Part shown: piece after piece, positions 61,759 through 64,000 of the stretch | How the letters are laid out: every line of letters begins with the position of its first letter | Numbering within the stretch: position 1 is the stretch's first letter | Assembly (NCBI RefSeq): GCF_036237275.1 | Contig: NZ_CP108352.1 | Coordinates: 7,651,501-7,715,500 of the forward strand | Length of the DNA: 64,000 bases | DNA from: Streptomyces sp. NBC_01353 | Lineage (GTDB): Bacteria; Actinomycetota; Actinomycetes; Streptomycetales; Streptomycetaceae | Reading direction: 5' to 3' | The notes under the pieces: generated by a model | Told to the model about the DNA's origin: nothing | The model's input: only the letters and a program-made list of their open reading frames with translations | Database searches by the model: none | Made by a program: the position numbers and the translations under genes

Positions 61759-62853
61759 ATGCAACCCGCCCTCAGTACCGACGTGCTCGCGAAACTGCGT
61801 CAGCCCCGTCCCTATCCGGCGGTGTCGTTGCTCATGCCGACACACCGCCGCGAGCCCGACAACGCGCAGGATCCCGTCCGGCTCCGCAACCTCCTGGCCC
61901 AGGCCGGGGAGCTGCTCCAGGCGGACCCGGCAGTGACCCGCGAGCGGCGTGCGGACGTGCTGAGCCAGTTGGAGCATGCCCTGGCGGAGGTGGACCTCGT
62001 CCACGCCGAGGACGGCCTCGTGATCTACGCGGCGCCCGGGGAACACCAGGTGTGGTCCGTGGCCCGCTCGGTGCCCGAGCGCGTCGTGATCGCCGACACC
62101 TTCCTCACCCGCAACCTCGTCGCCGCCCAGGCGGCCGAGCAGCCCTTCTGGGCCCTCGCCGTGGCGGCCGACCGGGTCTCGCTGTGGAACGGCGACGCCG
62201 AGCACGTCACCGAACACACCGAGGACGGCTTTCCGATGACGCGGAGCCTGGAGGACCCGGACGCGGAGCGCAAGGAACGCATCGGCGACATGCCGAGCAC
62301 CTTCCGCGACGAACAGACCCGCCAGTTCATGCGCCAGGCGCACGAGGCGCTGCGCAGGGTGCTCAGCTCCTCCCCCCGCCCGCTGTACGTGCTCGGTGAG
62401 GCCGCGGCGGTGTCCTTCCTGGAGGAGATCGGTCCGCTGGGCAAGGACACGACGATCCTCCAGCGCGGCGGCCTGGCCGCCGGTCCGGCCGCCCAGGTGT
62501 GGCAGGCGCTCGAGCCTCTGCGTACGGGCAAGGCGGCGGCGGACAAGGCGGCGGTCGTCTCCGAACTGGACGCGGCACAGGGCCGACGCGAGTTCGCCGG
62601 CGGTCTCGACGAGGCGTGGAAGGCCGCGAAGGAGGGCCGTATCCGGCTGCTGGCGGTGGAGGAGCACTTCCAGGCGATCGTCCGCGACTACGGCGACCAC
62701 CTGGAACCGGCCGAGGCGGCCGACCTCGACTCGCGGGACGACATCGTGGACGAGATCGTCGAGCAGGCCCTGCAGACAGGGGCGGAAGTGCGCTTCGTAC
62801 CCGACGACACGCTGTCCGGCGCGGGCCGGATCGCCGGCGTCCTGCGCTACTGA
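61759..62853 (+). CDS. baeRF-family (bacterial eRF1-like) protein
   Basis: 364 residues from ATG 61759, with GAAAGG upstream. The opening YPAVSLLMPTHRREPDNAQD and the central PFWALAVAADRVSLWNGDAE, then RPLYVLGEAAAVSFLEEIGP and GRIRLLAVEEHFQAIV, fit the bacterial/archaeal eRF1-related (baeRF) proteins, which have eRF1 domain 2/3-like folds. They have been proposed to act at ribosomes, but their function is untested as far as I know. It starts an apparent two-gene unit with DUF1269, separated by 14 nt. Confidence 0.82.
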   Translation: MQPALSTDVLAKLRQPRPYPAVSLLMPTHRREPDNAQDPVRLRNLLAQAGELLQADPAVTRERRADVLSQLEHALAEVDLVHAEDGLVIYAAPGEHQVWSVARSVPERVVIADTFLTRNLVAAQAAEQPFWALAVAADRVSLWNGDAEHVTEHTEDGFPMTRSLEDPDAERKERIGDMPSTFRDEQTRQFMRQAHEALRRVLSSSPRPLYVLGEAAAVSFLEEIGPLGKDTTILQRGGLAAGPAAQVWQALEPLRTGKAAADKAAVVSELDAAQGRREFAGGLDEAWKAAKEGRIRLLAVEEHFQAIVRDYGDHLEPAEAADLDSRDDIVDEIVEQALQTGAEVRFVPDDTLSGAGRIAGVLRY

Positions 62854-62867
62854 CCACGGAGGAACAG

Positions 62868-63362
62868 ATGTCAGATCTCATCGTCATCGGCTACGAAGAG
62901 CGCTCGGTCGCGAACAAGGCCTTCAAGACGGTTCAGGAGCTGGAGAAGGCCCACGTGGTCGAGCTCGGCGGACTCGCGGTCGTCTCCGTCGACCTGGAGG
63001 GCGAGATTCATGTCGACACGCCCAAGAAGAGCGAGAAGACGGCCATCTCGGCCACGGCGGGGGCGCTCTGGGGCCTGGTCTTCGGAATCGTCGTCCTCAC
63101 TCCGGGGCTCGGCGTGGTGGGTGCCGCCATCGGAGGACTGATCGGCAAGCTGAATCAGATGGGCATCGACAAGGGCTTCCGGGAGAAGGTCCAGTCCCTT
63201 CTCGAGCCCGGTTCCTCCGCCGTGGTGATCATGGCGTCGAAGATGGACGAGGACAAGTTCGCCGCCGCCATGCAGGGTTACGGCGGAACGGTCCTCAAGA
63301 CCTCGCTCGCTGAGGAGGACGAGAAGGAGCTCGTGGACCAGCTGGCCGGCGACTCCGAGTAG
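62868..63362 (+). CDS. DUF1269-domain membrane-associated protein
   Basis: 164 residues from ATG 62868, with GGAGGA 6 nt upstream. The N-terminal part (IVIGYEERSVANKAFKTVQE, VVSVDLEGEIHV) is followed by a Gly-rich hydrophobic stretch (ATAGALWGLVFGIVVLTPGL, GVVGAAIGGLIGKL, about residues 62-98), then a C-terminal alpha/beta part (AVVIMASKMDEDKFAAAMQG). DUF1269 proteins show this glycine-zipper-like core and occur beside stress genes. Located 14 nt after baeRF, so co-expressed. Confidence 0.88.
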   Translation: MSDLIVIGYEERSVANKAFKTVQELEKAHVVELGGLAVVSVDLEGEIHVDTPKKSEKTAISATAGALWGLVFGIVVLTPGLGVVGAAIGGLIGKLNQMGIDKGFREKVQSLLEPGSSAVVIMASKMDEDKFAAAMQGYGGTVLKTSLAEEDEKELVDQLAGDSE

Positions 63363-63429
63363 GAGGACGGAGGGACGGGGCCGACGACCCGGAGCGGAGG
63401 TCGGCACTTCAGCTCATCGAGCGCGTGCC

Positions 63430-63963
63430 TCAGCGCTCCAGCTCCGCCAGCGCGTGCGTCAGCCACTCCACCCAGAACCGCTCCAGATCGATCCCGCCCC
63501 GCAGGACCAGATGCCGCAGCCGGTCCGGCTCGCTCTCCCGGCGCGCGGGCGGGAAGTCCCGTGCCTCGATCGCCAGGTACTCCTCCAACTGGCTCCGGTG
63601 CAGGTCGAGATGGCGGCTCAGCTCCTCCCGCATACCGGGCGCCCCGACGACCGCCGCGGCCCGCATCCGCAGCAGCAGCGCCGCCCGCATCGGCTTGGGG
63701 TCCTCGCTCCGCGCCACCCACTCGGTCAGCTCCTCGCGGCCCGCGGGCAGGACCTCGTACTCCTTCTTCTGCCCACGTGCCGGCACCGGGGCGGGCAGGG
63801 CACGGATGTGCCCCGCCTGCTCCAGCTTGCCCAGCTCGCGATAGATCTGCTGATGCGTGGCCGACCAGAAGTAGCCGATCGACTTGTCGAAGCGACGCGT
63901 CAGCTCGAGGCCGGAGGACGGCTTCTCGAGCAGCGCGGTCAGGATCGCGTGCGGGAGGGACAT
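63430..63963 (-). CDS. PadR-family transcriptional regulator
   Basis: 177 residues. PadR winged helix at the N-terminus: MSLPHAILTALLEKPSSGLE, RFDKSIGYFWSATHQQIYRE and LGKLEQAGHIRALPAPVPAR (residues about 1-65), then GQKKEYEVLPAGREELTEWV. The Vir_C-like C-terminal helical domain (about 90-177) mediates dimerisation. PadR proteins often repress efflux or stress genes in response to phenolics or drugs. It converges on the DUF1269 gene with a 67-nt gap; its target is unknown. Confidence 0.92.
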   Translation of the reverse strand: MSLPHAILTALLEKPSSGLELTRRFDKSIGYFWSATHQQIYRELGKLEQAGHIRALPAPVPARGQKKEYEVLPAGREELTEWVARSEDPKPMRAALLLRMRAAAVVGAPGMREELSRHLDLHRSQLEEYLAIEARDFPPARRESEPDRLRHLVLRGGIDLERFWVEWLTHALAELER

Positions 63964-64000
63964 GCACGCATCCTAGAAGCGGCCGGCCACGGTGATCACA

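Overview
The window looks like chromosome from a Streptomyces or close relative. GC is very high, third codon positions are almost all G or C, GTG and TTG starts occur behind purine-rich Shine-Dalgarno sites, and several families are typical of the genus (CebR/CebEFG/BglC, monomeric Icd, DUF5133, an anti-sigma/STAS/SigB-like stress cluster, CGNR-type and PadR regulators). No rRNA, tRNA, CRISPR array, insertion sequence or prophage was seen. Both window ends are arbitrary; only the phospholipase C gene at the left edge is cut.

Layout. 1-4.6 kb: a truncated secreted phospholipase C, then a DeoR regulator divergent from a translationally coupled SIS-domain/class II aldolase pair (amino-sugar or tagatose type catabolism). 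4.6-6.3 kb: a membrane-anchored VanW protein. 6.5-12.6 kb: the cellobiose/cellotriose system cebR / cebEFG-bglC, with two perfect TGGGAGCGCTCCCA operators between cebR and cebE. 12.8-16.2 kb: PAP2 phosphatase and isocitrate dehydrogenase with a very strong terminator. 16.3-19.3 kb: an unusual ECF sigma factor fused to a zinc motif, a membrane segment and an extracellular CAP domain, facing a second CAP protein. 19.4-20.3 kb: decayed genes (UspA tail, RidA and HxlR remnants joined by a deletion).

21.0-24.7 kb: a probable organosulfur/thiol module: an Rrf2 regulator, a DszC/SfnB-like flavin oxidoreductase with a 32-bp inverted repeat in front, a cysteine-containing leader-peptide ORF, and an ECM4-like GST; next to it is a bacterial RhoGDI-like protein. 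24.8-34.2 kb: NAD-dependent epimerase, DUF5133, then a stress-signalling block (STAS antagonist, two RsbW-like ATPases, SigB/SigF-type sigma factor, poly-HAMP hybrid histidine kinase, ANTAR-GAF-PAS-SpoIIE phosphatase). These together suggest partner-switching control of the sigma factor.

34.4-46.4 kb: a tiny ORF, a divergent NAD-dependent DNA ligase, D,D-carboxypeptidase, a TrkA-N/2TM/TrkA-N channel-like protein, an MFS exporter and CGNR regulator sharing a perfect 30-bp palindrome, a P450, remnants of a SpoIIE phosphatase and a MASE1 protein, and an AI-2E family transporter. 46.5-64 kb: NUDIX, secreted M15 peptidase, a three-gene kinase/oxidoreductase operon with 4-nt overlaps resembling glycerol catabolism, an APC permease, a GntR/HutC regulator with a DasR-like site, DUF2252, a flavin monooxygenase, an ArsR sensor with a P1B-type metal ATPase, and a baeRF/DUF1269/PadR group.
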